This document shows, piece by piece, positions 19,240 through 19,303 of a stretch of 19,303 nucleotides of DNA. The notes under the pieces were generated by a model, which had not been told where the DNA came from, did not search any database, and saw only the letters and a list, made by a program, of their open reading frames with translations. The position numbers and the translations under genes are program-made. Numbering within the stretch: the stretch's first letter is position 1; each line of letters begins with the position of its first letter. The DNA is from Ettlia oleoabundans (lineage: Eukaryota; Chlorophyta; Chlorophyceae; Chlamydomonadales), in contig JAAMXP010005943.1 in assembly GCA_019693395.1 (NCBI GenBank), positions 1 through 19,303 of the forward strand, written 5' to 3'.

Positions 19240-19303
19240 CTGCATATATATTGCACAATGGTGGTGGCGTGCGTGCGTGGTGATGGCGGGTGGGTGCGTG
19301 GGT

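Noticed and set aside
1..19303. CRISPR arrays, phage or plasmid genes, bacterial operons, defence or toxin systems
   Set aside because: No regular spacer-repeat arrays and no prokaryotic gene arrangement. All supported genes are intron-rich nuclear eukaryotic genes.

Overview
This is a nuclear genome segment from a eukaryote, most likely a green alga. Its genes are broken into many short exons with GTG-type donors and (T/G)GCAG acceptors. TGTAA, the usual green-algal polyadenylation signal, lies just past several gene ends. Base composition is moderately GC-rich, and CAG/CTG-rich simple repeats are common. A Scenedesmus/Tetradesmus-like chlorophyte is my best guess; that level is inference only.

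Layout. (1) 1-131, plus strand: probable last 42 codons of a glycine/arginine-rich protein, followed by a possible 3' UTR holding a 170-bp pentanucleotide array and a TGTAA at 653. (2) About 660-6483: almost 6 kb with no gene I can support. It holds hairpins, short tandem repeats, and copies of a small dispersed element that recurs in an intron 8 kb away. (3) 6484-12001, plus strand: a complete 15-exon gene for mitochondrial methylmalonate-semialdehyde dehydrogenase (ALDH6). (4) 12361-14302, minus strand: a 6-exon gene of unknown function, reconstructed by matching intron phases. (5) 14640-19239, minus strand, running off the right edge: the last 13 exons (634 residues) of a GH31 alpha-glucosidase with both catalytic aspartates.

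The two metabolic genes work in different compartments: valine/pyrimidine catabolism in mitochondria, and release of glucose from maltose or starch fragments. Nothing suggests a cluster. The ALDH6 gene and the unknown gene converge tail to tail across 359 bp, and the unknown gene lies directly downstream of the GH31 gene on the same strand.

I see no CRISPR array, phage, toxin or defence-like system, and nothing that amounts to a novel multi-gene system. The most notable points are three GC-AG introns among about 31, the dispersed palindromic element, and the unrecognised spliced gene.
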